The notes: generated by a model from the letters alone, not told the origin. Numbered from the stretch's first letter, positions 37,012 through 47,642 are shown. The stretch: 64,000 bases of DNA from Sulfolobus sp. E5-1-F (GCF_009601705.1 NZ_CP045687.1:1090630-1154629), one strand, 5' to 3'. Made by a program: numbers and translations.

Positions 37012-38148
37012 ATGATTCCAATAAGCGTTCTAGTAACTAATTCTGGCACAGTATCATTTCACATTAAGGGTGAGTATAATAAGGATAGACCTAGTAAATT
37101 CAGTGACGTATTTAGACCAGTTGTAACATGGAATCTTACTCGGAAATGCAACTTGAAATGCCTTCATTGTTATATTAACGCATCGCCTGAGGGGGAAGAT
37201 GGGTTATCTACAGAAGACGCATTAAGGCTAATAGATGAAATGGCTGAAATGAAGATTCCGTTAATCATAATGAGTGGAGGAGAGCCTTTAATGAGGAGGG
37301 ACTTCTTCGAGTTAGCATCGTATGCTAGGAGTAAGGGAATAAAATTGGCCTTATCTACTAATGGCACATTGATAAGCCAGAGCGTTGCAAAGAAATTGAA
37401 GGAACTGGATTTCTCTTATGTAGGTATAAGTTTAGATAGTTACGATCCAGAATTTCACGATAAATTTAGAGGTCTAAATGGAGCCTTTAATATGACAGTA
37501 AAGGGAATTGAAAATGCAATAAACGTTGGATTAAATGTTGGACTCAGATTCACTATTACGGCTAAAAATATTCATCAAGTAGACGAGTACGTGAAATTGG
37601 CCTTGAAACTGGGAGTTAAGAGGATAACGTTTTATCATTTATCAGCTAGTGGTAGGGGTAAGGAATTAAGAGAGTGGATGTACACTTCTGAGGAATATGT
37701 TAGTTTCATAAACAAATTAGTTGACTATGCAATTAAGCTAAGTGGAAAGATTGAAATTGAAACTACTTTAGGACAATTTGATGGGATTTACATTGCTAAA
37801 AAGTTAGCTAGAAATGAGGAAGAGCTTGAAAAATATATGAAATTCGTTGAAAATAGTGGAGGATGTGGAAGGAAGATGATATCAATATATCCGAATGGTG
37901 ACGTTTATCCTTGTCAATTCATTGACTTTTACAAGTTAGGTAACGTTAGGGAAAAACCACTTAAGGAGATAATTAAGAATATTCCAGACTTTTTCATAAA
38001 TACGGACAAGTACTTGAAGGGAGAGTATTGTGGAAAATGTAAATATAGATCTGCATGTAAAGGAGGAGATAGAGCTAGAGCGTATTATTGGAATGAAGAC
38101 ATTTACGGGGATGATCCGTTATGCCCTTTGAAAACTCTCCACATCTAG
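37012..38148 (+). CDS. Radical SAM/SPASM protein (AhbC/NirJ-like)
   Basis: The 378-residue enzyme has the SAM-binding [4Fe-4S] motif CNLKCLHC (near residue 47), GGEP for SAM, and a SPASM-type C-terminus: [20 protein letters not shown] then [21 protein letters not shown] and DDPLCPL. That last cluster pattern is shared by the haem maturases AhbC/AhbD and NirJ. The next radical SAM gene overlaps it by 28 nt. The pair could catalyse side-chain removal from a tetrapyrrole, as in archaeal haem synthesis from sirohaem, or modify a peptide. No precursor-peptide-like gene is visible near by. Confidence 0.8.
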   Translation: MIPISVLVTNSGTVSFHIKGEYNKDRPSKFSDVFRPVVTWNLTRKCNLKCLHCYINASPEGEDGLSTEDALRLIDEMAEMKIPLIIMSGGEPLMRRDFFELASYARSKGIKLALSTNGTLISQSVAKKLKELDFSYVGISLDSYDPEFHDKFRGLNGAFNMTVKGIENAINVGLNVGLRFTITAKNIHQVDEYVKLALKLGVKRITFYHLSASGRGKELREWMYTSEEYVSFINKLVDYAIKLSGKIEIETTLGQFDGIYIAKKLARNEEELEKYMKFVENSGGCGRKMISIYPNGDVYPCQFIDFYKLGNVREKPLKEIIKNIPDFFINTDKYLKGEYCGKCKYRSACKGGDRARAYYWNEDIYGDDPLCPLKTLHI

Positions 38149-39170
38149 TCTTCTGGGAAGTAACTAAGGCTTGTCCATTAACTTGTAAACACTGTAGAGC
38201 TAATGCTATAGATAAGCCGTTACCAGATGAGCTTAATACTGAAGAGAGTAAAAAATTACTAGAGGATATAGCGAAATTTGGAAAGGTTGTTATAGTTTTC
38301 ACTGGTGGTGATCCGTTAAGTAGAAGTGATATTTTTGAACTGATGGAATACGCTAAATCATTAGGATTAATAGTTTCAATAGCACCCTCTCCTTCATATC
38401 GTCTAAACGATGAGACAATGAAGATGATAAGCAATTACGCTAAATACATGTCAATTAGCCTAGATGGAGCTACTCCTCAAACCCACGACTGGTTAAGGGG
38501 ATTTGGTAGTTACAAGCACGCTTTAAGGGGGATTGAGCTTGGACTAAAATACGGGATACAAGTTCAGGTTAATACCCTAGTCTGGAAGAAAAGCTATAGT
38601 GAGTTACCTTTTCTAGTAAAAACGCTAAAAGAGATTGGAGTAAAGATTTGGGAGGTGTTCTTTCTAATTCCAGTGGGTAGAGGAGTTATTGAGTTGGACA
38701 TACCTAAAGAGAGATATAAAGATGTTATAGACTTTCTAGTTGAAGTCACAAGATATGATTTAGTTGTAAGAACTGTTGAGGCACCTTTCTTTAGGAGAGC
38801 TAAACTCGAGTATACTTCAGCTACTGGTAACAATGAACTAGTTTCTAAATTACGTGAGCTATTAGGTGAACCAGTAAGGGAAATTGATAAGAGTATTTTG
38901 CCTACTAGGGACGGAGCTGGCGTTATCTTTGTCGGTTACAATGGTGATGTCTACCCTAGTGGCTTCTTACCATTATATTTAGGTAATGTTAGAAAGGAAA
39001 GTATCGTCAATATCTATAGAAAGTCCGAGGTTTTGAAAAAAATAAAAGATGGAAAATTTGAAGGGAAATGTGGTATTTGCAAGTACAATAATATTTGTGG
39101 AGGAAGTAGGGCTAGAGCTTTTGCAGTATATAATAATCCGTTTGCAGAAGATCCGATGTGTCCATATTAA
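38121..39170 (+). CDS. Radical SAM/SPASM protein (AhbD/TIGR04053-like)
   Basis: The 349-residue enzyme has CPLTCKHC as its SAM cluster site, TGGDPLSR and [16 protein letters not shown] in the barrel, and a C-terminal [20 protein letters not shown] and EDPMCPY cluster region. The APSPSYRL phrase and [10 protein letters not shown] recall the TIGR04053 family of SPASM proteins. It begins inside the preceding radical SAM gene, so the two are translationally linked and probably act in succession. The haem-type reading rests on the shared C-terminal pattern only. Confidence 0.8.
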   Translation: MPFENSPHLVFWEVTKACPLTCKHCRANAIDKPLPDELNTEESKKLLEDIAKFGKVVIVFTGGDPLSRSDIFELMEYAKSLGLIVSIAPSPSYRLNDETMKMISNYAKYMSISLDGATPQTHDWLRGFGSYKHALRGIELGLKYGIQVQVNTLVWKKSYSELPFLVKTLKEIGVKIWEVFFLIPVGRGVIELDIPKERYKDVIDFLVEVTRYDLVVRTVEAPFFRRAKLEYTSATGNNELVSKLRELLGEPVREIDKSILPTRDGAGVIFVGYNGDVYPSGFLPLYLGNVRKESIVNIYRKSEVLKKIKDGKFEGKCGICKYNNICGGSRARAFAVYNNPFAEDPMCPY

Positions 39171-39302
39171 TACGTTTTTACTCTTAATTATTTTAAACTA
39201 GAGATGATATGTTTAAAAACTTACCACAAACATTGTGTGTTCAAAAAATTGGATTAATTATTTCATAATTGCTTAAAAACTCCTAATACAAATATATACT
39301 TA

Positions 39303-40712
39303 ATGAGTCTAGAGGTTATTGAAATTCGTTCCCCCTCTAATCTTAAGGTAATTGGAACTGTGAAAAGAATGAGTAAAGATGAGGTTAGAGGAGAGATAGA
39401 GGAGGCATACAAGGGATTTGAAATAATATCAAAGATGCCCCTCTATAAAAGGACTGCTATACTGAGGAAAGTATCGGAAATTTTAGAAAGAGAGCAAGAG
39501 AGATTAGCCAGATTACTTGCAATGGAAGCCGGTAAGCCAATTAGGGATTCCAGAGTTGAAGTATTGAGAGCTTCCAGATTATTTAGACAGGCCGCTGAAG
39601 AGGCTGGGATGGTTTTAGAAGGTAAGAATTATAGAGTAGACGCTTATGAATACCCTCCTGGGAATGAGAATAGAATAGTTGTAAGTACAAGGGAACCAAT
39701 AGGTGTTGTAACTGCAATTTTACCCTTCAACTTCCCCATAAACTCGTTTGCTCACAAGGTTGCTCCAGCATTGGCAGTCGGAAATTCAGTAGTGGTTAAG
39801 CCAAGTATAAATACACCTCTTGCTGCAATAGAAATGAAGAAAATATTAGTTGAGGCTGGATTACCTGATAGCGTAGTTAGAGTAGTCACTGGTTATAGTA
39901 GTGAGATCGGGGATGAGATAATTACACATCCATTAGTTGGTTTGATTACACTAACTGGTTCCACGCAAACTGGCCTTAAGATAGCCTCTAAAGCCGTTTC
40001 CTTAGGGAAGAGAATAATAATGGAACTAGGTGGTTCCGATCCCATAATCGTCCTAGAAGATGCAAATATAGATAGAGCTTCCTCAATAGCTGTTAGAGCT
40101 AGGTTTGAGTACGCTGGACAGAACTGTAATGCTGGTAAGAGAATTATAGTTAGGCAAGAGGTATACGATAAGTTCGTAAAAGCATTTAACGAGAAGGCTA
40201 GAGCGTTAAAAGTAGGTGATCCATTGGATGAGACTACTGACGTTGGGCCAGTGATTAATAGGGAAAGCGTTGAGAATTTGAATAGTGTATTAGAGGATGC
40301 TAAGAGTAAAGGAGGTAAGATTGAGATTCTTAATAAGGGTCCAGAGGGTGGAAGCTATTTCCCATTGGCTATGGTTACTAATCCTTCTTTAGATATGTTA
40401 GTGCTAAAGACTGAAGTGTTTGGGCCAATAGCACCAATTGTGAGTGTAAAGAGCGATGAGGAGGCAATTCAAATAGCTAATTCGACTGAATATGGTTTGC
40501 AGTCCGCAATCTTTACTAATGATGTAAATAGAGCTCTAAAGTTAAGTAGGGAGTTAAAGTTTGGTGCGGTTATCATAAATGATAGTACAAGATTGAGATG
40601 GGATTCATTACCCTTTGGCGGATTTAAGAAAACAGGTATCGGTAGAGAAGGAGTTAGAGAAACGATGCTTGAGATGACTGAAAACAAATTGATAGCAATT
40701 ACGCTTCTCTGA
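39303..40712 (+). CDS. NAD(P)-dependent aldehyde dehydrogenase
   Basis: The 469-residue aldehyde dehydrogenase has catalytic Cys275 in GQNCNAGKR, the catalytic Glu in MELGGSDP and PFNFPINSFAHKVAPALAVG of the nucleotide domain. The length is normal. It is monocistronic; ATATATAC-type sequence lies just before the start. The substrate could be a short aldehyde such as succinate semialdehyde, lactaldehyde or glyceraldehyde; its closeness (5 kb) to the lactonase/Fe-ADH operon makes succinate semialdehyde an attractive option, not a demonstrated one. Confidence 0.88.
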   Translation: MSLEVIEIRSPSNLKVIGTVKRMSKDEVRGEIEEAYKGFEIISKMPLYKRTAILRKVSEILEREQERLARLLAMEAGKPIRDSRVEVLRASRLFRQAAEEAGMVLEGKNYRVDAYEYPPGNENRIVVSTREPIGVVTAILPFNFPINSFAHKVAPALAVGNSVVVKPSINTPLAAIEMKKILVEAGLPDSVVRVVTGYSSEIGDEIITHPLVGLITLTGSTQTGLKIASKAVSLGKRIIMELGGSDPIIVLEDANIDRASSIAVRARFEYAGQNCNAGKRIIVRQEVYDKFVKAFNEKARALKVGDPLDETTDVGPVINRESVENLNSVLEDAKSKGGKIEILNKGPEGGSYFPLAMVTNPSLDMLVLKTEVFGPIAPIVSVKSDEEAIQIANSTEYGLQSAIFTNDVNRALKLSRELKFGAVIINDSTRLRWDSLPFGGFKKTGIGREGVRETMLEMTENKLIAITLL

Positions 40713-41336
40713 ATTTTTTTAATTTTGTAATAAATAGTTTATTATATTCTCGATGGTGCATAACAGACATGAGATGGGTAACAGTATCTACTAGAAGAGT
40801 TGAATAATGGATCTTAGAGAGCTAAATGACCGCTGAATAAACTACTCTGAAGAGGGTTTGAAAGAGATTATAAGGAGAAGAGAAATCTAGAAAAGTATGG
40901 ATGAAATTTTTGAAAATCTTAGATGTGAAAGATATAGTGAAATCGATCAGTGAGATGAAAATATCGGATAAAGAAATATGCTACATATCGGATATAAGCT
41001 TTATAATTAATATTATCTAAATTATAAGAAGGAAAAAGTATAGATGTTCTAAAGATAAGAGAGTACTATAATAATAATAGCAGACTTAGTACAGTATGAA
41101 ATTGGAATTTCTTGTAGGCGAGAAAACTCATAAGCATCTTCAATCTCTCTATATAAAGATACTAAAAGTTATTGAGGAGATAGAGTAAGTTAAATAAAAT
41201 TATAGATTTTCTAAATTAAGTGAGAGAATAATCTATTACGAGACAGAATATTTTAAAAAATACAATATCCCAATCGATAGTTAACCAAAGGACTTGTCAG
41301 AAAAAGGGCGAAATCTTAGGTTCTGAATTGAATAGA
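40713..41336 (+). pseudogene. Region of decayed coding sequence
   Basis: The plus strand shows coding-like pieces cut by stops and frame changes: LRELNDR then INYSEEGLKEIIRRREI (about 40810-40890), MKFLKILDVKDIVKSISEMK (about 40911-41020) and MKLEFLVGEKTHKHLQSLYI (about 41096-41190). All are rich in Lys, Glu and Ile, as is true of Sulfolobus coding DNA. I do not recognise the family. Edges are approximate. Confidence 0.3.
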
Positions 41337-41966
41337 CTATAATTGCATCCAGTACTTTATCAATTTTGACGCTGAATTTTCAAGTTCACTTTCAAATTTC
41401 TTCACATCGTCAACTATACTTTCATTCCCACCATATAGCTTTACCCACTTGCTGATCATTTCCGAATTTATCTCAACATGAAATTGTACGCCTAAAGTTC
41501 TTTTTAGCCTAAACGCTTGGAAATATTTGTTACTGTAGCTTAGTAATACAGCATCATCTGGCAATGAGAATGTATCACCATGCCATTGAAATACTAATAA
41601 CTCATCAGTACCCATAAAATCCTTTAAGTCTCCCAACAACCTAACTTTCTGAACACCAATTTCTTGTCCAAAACCACCCTTAATTACCTTACCGCCTAAG
41701 GTTTCCGCAATTAACTGTGAACCTAAACAAACTCCTAAAACTCTTTTATCTAGCCTATACGCCTTTTTTATTAACTCCATCTCTACGTTCAAAAAATGAT
41801 ATTTATCCCTTTCATAAACGCCCATTGGTCCTCCCATTATTATTAACGCGTCAAATTGTTCATCTCCCTTAAGTTCTTCAGCCATTATTTCCTCAACATG
41901 AGGTAAGAATTTCTTTAATGTGCCTAGGGTTTCCACGGGATGATTGTAAACTGCCAGTATCCTCAT
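41337..41966 (-). CDS. Class I glutamine amidotransferase-like protein
   Basis: The 209-residue protein has the GATase1 nucleophile in LGVCLGSQLIAE and the His in GVQFHVEI, with FQWHGDTF between. It is a free-standing member related to the GMP synthase amidotransferase domain. It releases ammonia from glutamine for some acceptor, which is not encoded next to it; stand-alone relatives also act as gamma-glutamyl peptidases. TATAAAAG-like sequence lies just upstream of the start. Confidence 0.84.
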   Translation of the reverse strand: MRILAVYNHPVETLGTLKKFLPHVEEIMAEELKGDEQFDALIIMGGPMGVYERDKYHFLNVEMELIKKAYRLDKRVLGVCLGSQLIAETLGGKVIKGGFGQEIGVQKVRLLGDLKDFMGTDELLVFQWHGDTFSLPDDAVLLSYSNKYFQAFRLKRTLGVQFHVEINSEMISKWVKLYGGNESIVDDVKKFESELENSASKLIKYWMQL

Positions 41967-42001
41967 ATGTATAAAAGTAAGGAAATGTAAAAATATAAAT
42001 A

Positions 42002-42672
42002 TTAATGGCCAACAGCCCTAGCTATTCTTTGCCTTGCTAAAGCCCTTAAGATCCCAATCAAAGCATCTGCTGGGATTAAAGCTAGTAGGTCAAATTGCAT
42101 AGTAGTACAGTTCACTACAGCGCGGTGGATCAGAGGATTTAGAAATCCTAAGATAAAATAATAGGTCCGGAATTGCACATAGTATACCAATTATTATACC
42201 CTCAATTACGGCAAATCCCACTATTTTTGTCCTAACTGAAATTCTGCTATTGCCGTTATACCTAATATCGAACAAGTTACCTCGAGTGGCTATAATAATA
42301 GCTTCTGCAAAAAGGCTGTAAGTAACTCATAGACAACAGTTAGTCACCAAAGCCGTAATGGAACAAATTTGCTAACAATGTGTAAACCGCTAAGCTTATC
42401 ACACCGACTCTTGGCTTTCTAACCTGTAATTCGACTATCAGAAAGATAAAAAGTCTTCCCTAGAACCCAATTTCTAAAAAAGGAGAGCTAGGGAAGAACC
42501 TCGCTATGAAGCTACGCACGTAGAATTCCCAAACTACACTAAATGCTCCACCAACTGCTATATATACAAAATCAAGTGTTATAAAATCACTCTTAACTAG
42601 TCTTTTACCCAGTCCATATACCACTAAAGGTACCGGGATGAAATACACCACGACTATTTCCCAAGGTATCAT
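42002..42672 (-). pseudogene. Polytopic membrane protein pseudogene (two nonsense codons, frameshifts)
   Basis: Reading from ATG 42672 gives a membrane protein (VYFIPVPLVVYGLGKRLVKS...SSPFLEIGF), stopped by TAG; in the same frame it resumes as GRLFIFLIVELQVRKPRVGV and NLFHYGFGD, stopped by TAA. After a frame change FDIRYNGNSRISVRTKIVGF and GFAVIEGIIIGIL follow. A third frame ends FDLLALIPADALIGILRALA. Placed end to end these make one six- to seven-helix protein of about 220 residues. I do not recognise the family. The TAG most likely arose from TGG and the TAA from CAA. Confidence 0.72.
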
Positions 42673-42786
42673 TCCCGGGAACGATGTGCCGAATTTTATT
42701 CTATTGGATTCTATAATTATATATTTTTATATGAGAGATTATAAAGATTTTTTATGTAGAAAATATATTATTTACTGATATAGAAT

Positions 42787-43722
42787 CTATATATTATTAC
42801 CATAGATTAACTTGTAAATCATTTGGGCTCTCTTGGCTGGATAAGGATGGGTAGATAAAATGTCCTTAAATACACTAACCTTAGTTCTTAACCACTGTTC
42901 AACTAATAAGTAAGGATCTTTCTCTTCCACTTTCACTGGTGGTGCAGTTACTATAATTCCAGTAAATGGGTCAATCCTAATGTTTTGCATATAAATTTCG
43001 ATTTTAGCTAATGCAGTAGCTAAAGCTTTTGATGCCTCTCCTAATACTAGAAATGAGTTATAATCCGCGTATGATTCTCTAAGCCTATTAAACCATAAGA
43101 CGAATATTTGCAGTATGAAAGTTACAATAAAGATAACAAATCCTATTGCTAAAGCCGCTATAGCGAATAATAGTTCAATTTCATCGGCTGCAAGGAACAA
43201 TGCTAAATATCCGAAATTCATCAGTAGTGTACTAATATATCCTAATACTGTAGGAATTAGACCGATTGTCATACCTATCTCGACATCTCTATGCTTTATA
43301 TGTCCTACTTCGTGAGCTATAACTGCCGTCAATTCATCAAGGTTAAGGATATTTAACAAAGGTAAGGTTATTCCAACTCTCATACCGCTCAATCTATTAC
43401 CGTAAGCAAAGGCATTAGGGTAAGGTGCGTCAATCACGAAAACCCTAGGGGGCTTAATTTTAGACTCTTCAGCTATTTTCCTAACTAAGTTGTAGAGCCA
43501 GCCGTATTGAGGATCGTCTGGAAAAACCTCATAACCACCTCTTCCCACTACATAAGGTGAAATAATCCATTGAAATATCCAGAAAATTAAGAGTGCTGGA
43601 AATATAAAAAATAATGATATATGAAGTAAAGAGGCTATTGCTATTAATACTATGCCTTCTGATATAATTGTGAGGGACAATGATATAATCATACTTAATA
43701 TCAATCTTTGTTTTACATCCAT
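42787..43722 (-). CDS. htpX: HtpX-like M48 zinc metalloprotease
   Basis: The membrane protease has two N-terminal helices, HEVGHIKHRD as the zinc site and a downstream Glu in RLRESYADYNSF. HtpX-type proteases clear misfolded membrane proteins. I start at the internal ATG (311 residues, MDVKQRL) because TTTTAATA lies about 25 nt before it; an ATG 18 nt upstream is possible. The C-terminal LSTHPYPAKRAQMI motif is typical. Confidence 0.86.
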   Translation of the reverse strand: MDVKQRLILSMIISLSLTIISEGIVLIAIASLLHISLFFIFPALLIFWIFQWIISPYVVGRGGYEVFPDDPQYGWLYNLVRKIAEESKIKPPRVFVIDAPYPNAFAYGNRLSGMRVGITLPLLNILNLDELTAVIAHEVGHIKHRDVEIGMTIGLIPTVLGYISTLLMNFGYLALFLAADEIELLFAIAALAIGFVIFIVTFILQIFVLWFNRLRESYADYNSFLVLGEASKALATALAKIEIYMQNIRIDPFTGIIVTAPPVKVEEKDPYLLVEQWLRTKVSVFKDILSTHPYPAKRAQMIYKLIYGNNI

Positions 43723-43955
43723 CAATAGAATCTCACACACATCTTATTAAAATATTATGCAATGTTACTTAAGATTCTATCGCTAATCGCACATTTCACC
43801 AAATTCAGTAATTGGGAGTTAGAAATAATCCCTTATCTGACTTGACATATCTACTCCTTGTAATTTCGATACAGAGTAAACACTGAATGCAAGTCTTATA
43901 ACAATATAAACTTTAAGAATTAATTTTATATTGCTATATAAAATTATGTCATGCT

Positions 43956-44798
43956 ATGAGAAGAGTAAGATCCTATATTCCGGGACTTGACGAGATACTT
44001 TACGGAGGTATTCCAGAGAGGCATATTGTTTTAATTTCAGGAGGTCCTGGTACAGGAAAATCGATATTAGGTAAACAATTCCTCTACAACGGTTTAACTA
44101 AGGGGGAAAGCGGGGTATTCGTAGCTTTAGAAGAACACCCAGTTTCTGTGCTAAGAAGTTTCGAGCACTTCGGATGGAACGTTAGGAAATATGAAAAGGA
44201 GGGGAAGTTCGCAATCGTAGATGCTTTCACGGGAGGTTACGGTAGCACAGCACAAAGAGAGAAATACGTTGTGAAAAACATTGATGACGCTAAAGAATTA
44301 TCAGAAGTTTTGAGAACTGCAATAAAAGAGATAAATGCGACTAGAGTTGTTATAGACTCTATAAGTACACTTTACTTGAATAAGCCAGCGATGGCGAGAA
44401 GTATTGTAATGCAGTTGAAGAGAGTTATATCCGGTCTAGGCTGTACTGCAATTTTCGTTAGCCAAGTTTCAGTGGGTGAGAGGGGATTTGGAGGCCCCGG
44501 TGTAGAGCATGCTGTGGATGGTATAATAAGGCTAGATTTAGACGAGGTTGAGGGTGTAATGTATAGGTCAATAATCGTTTGGAAGATGAGGGATACTAAG
44601 ATTTCGATGGTTAGACATCCAATGGATATAACGGATAATGGAATTATTGTACAATGGGATAAGTATTTGAAAATTACCAATTGGTCAGTCTCAGTACAGC
44701 CCTTGCCACAAAAGGATATAGATGAGATGAAGAGAGCTGTGGCAGAAGTTGAAAAAGAAGTTGAAGTGAAGGAAGTAGAAAGGGAAGAGGAGGAATAG
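43956..44798 (+). CDS. KaiC-like/RadC-type RecA-family ATPase
   Basis: This 280-residue single-domain RecA-fold ATPase has Walker A GGPGTGKS (residues 29-36) and a Walker B strand in [11 protein letters not shown]. The phrases [20 protein letters not shown] and [12 protein letters not shown] are those of the archaeal RadA paralogues known as aRadC (SSO2452 type) and other KaiC-like proteins. A charged Glu/Lys-rich tail of about 25 residues follows the fold. Such proteins may modulate RadA or act as signalling ATPases. The start is the second ATG after TATA; nearby ATGs are out of frame. Confidence 0.82.
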   Translation: MRRVRSYIPGLDEILYGGIPERHIVLISGGPGTGKSILGKQFLYNGLTKGESGVFVALEEHPVSVLRSFEHFGWNVRKYEKEGKFAIVDAFTGGYGSTAQREKYVVKNIDDAKELSEVLRTAIKEINATRVVIDSISTLYLNKPAMARSIVMQLKRVISGLGCTAIFVSQVSVGERGFGGPGVEHAVDGIIRLDLDEVEGVMYRSIIVWKMRDTKISMVRHPMDITDNGIIVQWDKYLKITNWSVSVQPLPQKDIDEMKRAVAEVEKEVEVKEVEREEEE

Positions 44799-44834
44799 AG
44801 TTAGTTATTTAACAAACTGTATAACTTTTAACTT

Positions 44835-46031
44835 ATGGATAAGGTTAGCATTTTTTCACTAATTGCCTCAAGGATTTTAAGAAGTCTGTCAGCTGGGATA
44901 ATATTCGTTATCTTACCTTATCTGGTTTTAGTTGAGTTGAAATATTCATCATTAATCTTGGGATTTACATACACTACTGGTACCTTTGCTACAGCCATAT
45001 TCGGCCTAGCAGTAGGTTACCTCGCCGACTTATATGGAAGGAAAAATACCTTAGTCCTAGCCTCAATTCTCCTACCACTAAGTGCTTTACTGATATTCCT
45101 AAATCACTCACTAATCGCACTTTTTGTTGCATCAGCACTAGGAGGGTATTCAGCGACTGGAGCAGTTGCCGGTGGTGGAATTGGAGGAATTGTAGCCCCC
45201 ATACAAAACGCTTTAATTACCGAACTGACTGACAACGATAATAGAACGTTTTATTTCTCTCTATTCACATTTCTATCTGGAATATCAGCCTCAATCGGCT
45301 CTCTCGTAGCTGGGTTATTTAATACGGAGCAAGGATTTTTAATTGCAATGGTAATGGGGTTTTTATCAGTTCTTGTACTGTTTCCAGTAAGGGCTAAAAA
45401 CATAAGGGCTAAGTCAGCTTCCTTGAAAAGCAAAGTGGTAATAGGGAAGTTCTCAATTACGGGGTTATTAAATGGTATATCTGTAGGTCTAATAACTCCA
45501 TTTCTGATTCCGTTCTTCATCCTCGTATACCACACACCAAAATCTGAAATGTCAATATTCACTTTCCTCAGTAGCCTTATCGCTTCTACGTTAATCCTCA
45601 TAGCACCACTGTTGGATAGGAAGATGGGATTTGTGATGAGCATAGCTATTACAAGGGGTATAGGTGCTTTTCTTTCAATTATAATGCCCATCATAAGGAT
45701 CTTTCCGATATCCTTAGGGATTTACCTTATTCTTCCTGCTATGAGAATATTAGCACTACCTATACAACAAAGGGCGATTGCGGAAATGGTAAGCCAAGAT
45801 GAGATAGGTAGAGCAATGGGGATTAATCAAGTAACTAGATTAGCAGCTTCCTCTGGTTCAACAAGCTTAACCGGCTACTTGTTCTCCGAATCTCAGATTG
45901 ATTTGCCATTCTTGGCTTCTGGTATAATAATGGCTTTAAATGTTTACATGTACTATAAATTCTTTGGAGGCAAAAATGAAGTTAATAGACCTTCACGAGG
46001 ATCTAGCCTACTCAAACCAAATGGGAATTGA
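44835..46031 (+). CDS. Major facilitator superfamily transporter
   Basis: The 398-residue carrier has twelve helices and motif A (GYLADLYGRKN) between helices 2 and 3. The build is that of the drug:H+ or metabolite exporter branch. Its 3' end overlaps the M19 dipeptidase by 56 nt, so the two share an mRNA; the carrier could import peptides or dipeptide-like compounds for the enzyme to cleave (inference). TATA-like sequence lies 10-25 nt before the ATG. Confidence 0.84.
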   Translation: MDKVSIFSLIASRILRSLSAGIIFVILPYLVLVELKYSSLILGFTYTTGTFATAIFGLAVGYLADLYGRKNTLVLASILLPLSALLIFLNHSLIALFVASALGGYSATGAVAGGGIGGIVAPIQNALITELTDNDNRTFYFSLFTFLSGISASIGSLVAGLFNTEQGFLIAMVMGFLSVLVLFPVRAKNIRAKSASLKSKVVIGKFSITGLLNGISVGLITPFLIPFFILVYHTPKSEMSIFTFLSSLIASTLILIAPLLDRKMGFVMSIAITRGIGAFLSIIMPIIRIFPISLGIYLILPAMRILALPIQQRAIAEMVSQDEIGRAMGINQVTRLAASSGSTSLTGYLFSESQIDLPFLASGIIMALNVYMYYKFFGGKNEVNRPSRGSSLLKPNGN

Positions 46032-46911
46032 CGTAATTGAAGGTAATAGGCAGTCCAGTATAAAAATGCTAACTGAGTTTGATTCATTAGTCTTTGCCTC
46101 ACTCTTCCCACATGTTGATACTTTAGATGAGAGAAGCGAGGAATTAACTGCTCTTTATGGAAGTCCAACTAAGTCAACAAACTTTTCTCTTGAACTATTT
46201 TTAGATCAAGTTAAGTTTTACTATTATTTGGAGAGAAAAGGTATAGTGAAAATTGTGAGAGATGTTAACGATATTGAGCCTAAAGATGTTAAACTACTAT
46301 TGTCATTAGAAGGTGCTGACATTCTAAGGGACTACACTGATCTATATCTTTTAAAAGAACTTAACGTTCTCAATTTAGGTTTAACCTGGAATTACGACAA
46401 TAAGTTTGCATCGTCTTGTATGTCCAAGAAGGATTACGGATTGACTTCAGAGGGCGAGGAGTTGGTTAGATTGGCTAATAAACTGGGTATAATAATAGAT
46501 TTAGCCCATGCTGGCAAGAGGACTGTTTTAGATGTTACGTCAATTTCTAAGAAACCAGTTATCGATTCTCACACTAACTTTACCAGATTAAAACAGCATA
46601 AGAGGAATTTGGACGATGAGGAGATAGAGGCTATAGTTAAGACTAAAGGTGTTATAGGAGTTACTGCAATAGTATCCACTTTAAAGGAGGCTACCATTAA
46701 TGGTATTGTTGAGAGTATAAGATACTTAGGAGAGTCGTTTGGTTGGGAATACGTTGCCATAGGTACAGATTTTCTAGGAATAAGCGAAACGCCAAAAGGA
46801 TTTGAGAACATCTTGAAGGTTAAGGATTTGGCTAAAGCGATAGAGGGACATGAAGAAGAGGTTTTATGGAAAAACGCCTATAGGGTAATAAAGGAGAATT
46901 TATCCTCATAA
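45976..46911 (+). CDS. Membrane dipeptidase (renal dipeptidase, peptidase M19)
   Basis: The start at 45976 is chosen because GGAGG lies 5 nt upstream; it gives 311 residues. LIDLHEDLAYS holds the HxD metal site, LSLEGADIL the bridging Glu, IDLAHAGKR and VIDSHTNF two further histidines, and TDFLG the terminal Asp. M19 enzymes hydrolyse dipeptides, often with a D-residue. Coupled to the MFS transporter upstream by a 56 nt overlap. Confidence 0.86.
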   Translation: MKLIDLHEDLAYSNQMGIDVIEGNRQSSIKMLTEFDSLVFASLFPHVDTLDERSEELTALYGSPTKSTNFSLELFLDQVKFYYYLERKGIVKIVRDVNDIEPKDVKLLLSLEGADILRDYTDLYLLKELNVLNLGLTWNYDNKFASSCMSKKDYGLTSEGEELVRLANKLGIIIDLAHAGKRTVLDVTSISKKPVIDSHTNFTRLKQHKRNLDDEEIEAIVKTKGVIGVTAIVSTLKEATINGIVESIRYLGESFGWEYVAIGTDFLGISETPKGFENILKVKDLAKAIEGHEEEVLWKNAYRVIKENLSS

Positions 46912-47210
46912 ATTATAATGATTGTTATAAGGTATTGAGGTTTTATCTTTATAGTCTATTTCTTCTCTTCTCCTTAAAAGTTCTATTCTGACCTCTCTTC
47001 TCTAAGTAATTAGTAATCTCCTAGCAAATTGTAACAATTAATACTGTTTCAGTAACTCACTTAAAAGTGCAGATGAAATTACATATTATAACTGAACAGT
47101 GTTTAGTCTTTTAAATATGATATTGATTCTCCCTTATACTACTAAGCTCATAACTAAGTGGATAAAGGTTTTTATATTTGTATGTCTATATTATTACGGG
47201 GGTTTAAAAT

Positions 47211-47642
47211 ATGGTGTTTAAAAATATAATCGTAGCATATGATGGCTCTGAAAACGCTAAAAGAGCATTAGATGTAGCAATAGATTTGGCGAAAAAGTAT
47301 GAGGCTAAACTTACAATAATTGAGGCAATTGATACTTCAGTACTTGTAGGAATGGGGTTAGGCCCAGTGCCTGGGGAGGTAATAAATGAAATGTATAATA
47401 AGGCTAAAAGAGACATAGAGGAGGCTAAGGCGAAAGCTATAAATAGTGGAGTTAAAAACGTTGAAGGTGTAAATGTTGAGGGAGACCCAGCCACTGTAGT
47501 AATAGACTATGCAGGAAAAACGGGAGCTGATTTGATAGTTACTGGAAGTAGAGGATTATCAACTGTTAAGAGAATATTCCTAGGTAGTGTTTCATCTAGA
47601 ATTGTTCATGAAGCTAAAACACCAGTATTAGTTGTTAAGTAA
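47211..47642 (+). CDS. Universal stress protein UspA
   Basis: This 143-residue UspA has the ATP-binding signature TGSRGLSTVKRIFLGSVSS near the end and the N-terminal IIVAYDGSENAKRAL. Both are intact, so it is of the ATP-binding class. TTTTTATATTTG near 47170 and GGGGG about 10 nt before the ATG give promoter and possible ribosome binding site. The 3' end overlaps the DUF59 gene by 8 nt, convergent. Confidence 0.9.
   Translation: MVFKNIIVAYDGSENAKRALDVAIDLAKKYEAKLTIIEAIDTSVLVGMGLGPVPGEVINEMYNKAKRDIEEAKAKAINSGVKNVEGVNVEGDPATVVIDYAGKTGADLIVTGSRGLSTVKRIFLGSVSSRIVHEAKTPVLVVK

Noticed and set aside
44372-44680. Minus-strand 102-codon frame
   Set aside because: It is antisense within the KaiC-like ATPase, whose Walker and RadC motifs are in the plus frame.
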